From contig JADGHD010000345.1 in NCBI GenBank assembly GCA_019689615.1, forward strand, positions 1 through 5,730: 5,730 bases of DNA, written 5' to 3'. A program made the position numbers and the translations under genes. The notes beneath the pieces are model-generated. The model did not search any database. It was not told the origin of the DNA and was given only the letters and a program-made list of their open reading frames with translations. Source of the stretch: Frankia sp. Its GTDB lineage: Bacteria; Actinomycetota; Actinomycetes; Frankiales; Frankiaceae. Of this stretch, positions 5,687-5,730 are shown one piece after another (positions within the stretch are counted from its first letter, which is position 1; each line of letters begins with the position of its first letter).

Positions 5687-5730
5687 TAGTCTTCGCGCGT
5701 CCGGTCCCCCGAACCGGCCGTCCCCGCCAC

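Larger units (their letters stand above)
5508..5730. other. Non-coding upstream region of the transporter operon
   Basis: No convincing gene lies here. A minus-strand frame is open from a TTG at 5686 into livHM, but it has mixed third codon positions and no homology I recognise. The stretch holds the candidate promoter, two operator-like inverted repeats, and four GTGGC/GCCAC segments (5581-5588, 5608-5613, 5624-5629, 5634-5639) that could pair in alternative ways in a leader transcript. A small stem CCGGT/ACCGG at 5701-5717 is probably chance. The next gene, beyond 5730, is not visible. Confidence 0.6.

Noticed and set aside
1..5730. CRISPR arrays, tRNA or rRNA genes, transposases, toxin or defence genes
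   Set aside because: No regularly spaced repeats, no tRNA-like cloverleaf with CCA-type end, and no mobile-element or defence protein motifs were seen on either strand.

Overview
This window is very GC-rich, and the real genes use G or C at nearly every third codon position. GTG and TTG starts follow GGAGG-type Shine-Dalgarno sites. That points to a high-GC actinobacterium, possibly Frankia or a relative, although no feature here proves the genus. All supported genes lie on the minus strand, so the biological order runs from high to low coordinates.

Layout in that order. Positions 5508-5730 are a non-coding leader and promoter region with relatively AT-rich DNA and several inverted repeats. 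Positions 5507-3144 encode a 787-residue permease in which LivH-type and LivM-type halves of a branched-chain amino acid (HAAT family) ABC importer are fused, with a long hydrophilic tail. The LivG-type ATPase starts at a TTG at 3157 and overlaps the permease stop by 14 bases. The LivF-type ATPase follows and ends at 1542. After 60 bases comes a 137-residue two-helix membrane protein of unknown function (1481-1068). A GC-rich hairpin at 1023-1051 then probably ends or attenuates the operon. Last is an almost complete D-2-hydroxyacid dehydrogenase starting at a GTG at 980 and running off the left edge.

The fused permease and the two ATPases supply the membrane and motor parts of an importer for branched-chain amino acids or related small carboxylates or amides. 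No periplasmic-type binding protein (LivK) is present; it would have to lie outside the window.

The most unusual spot is the livG/livF junction (about 2338-2397). LivG has no stop where it should end, LivF has no good start, and the two are in different frames. Between them sits an AT-rich patch with codons foreign to this genome, flanked by two near-identical 10-base direct repeats. Removing exactly one repeat unit plus the patch (32 bases) joins livG and livF into one in-frame 527-codon gene. This suggests that a small insertion split an original LivGF fusion, matching the LivHM fusion next to it.
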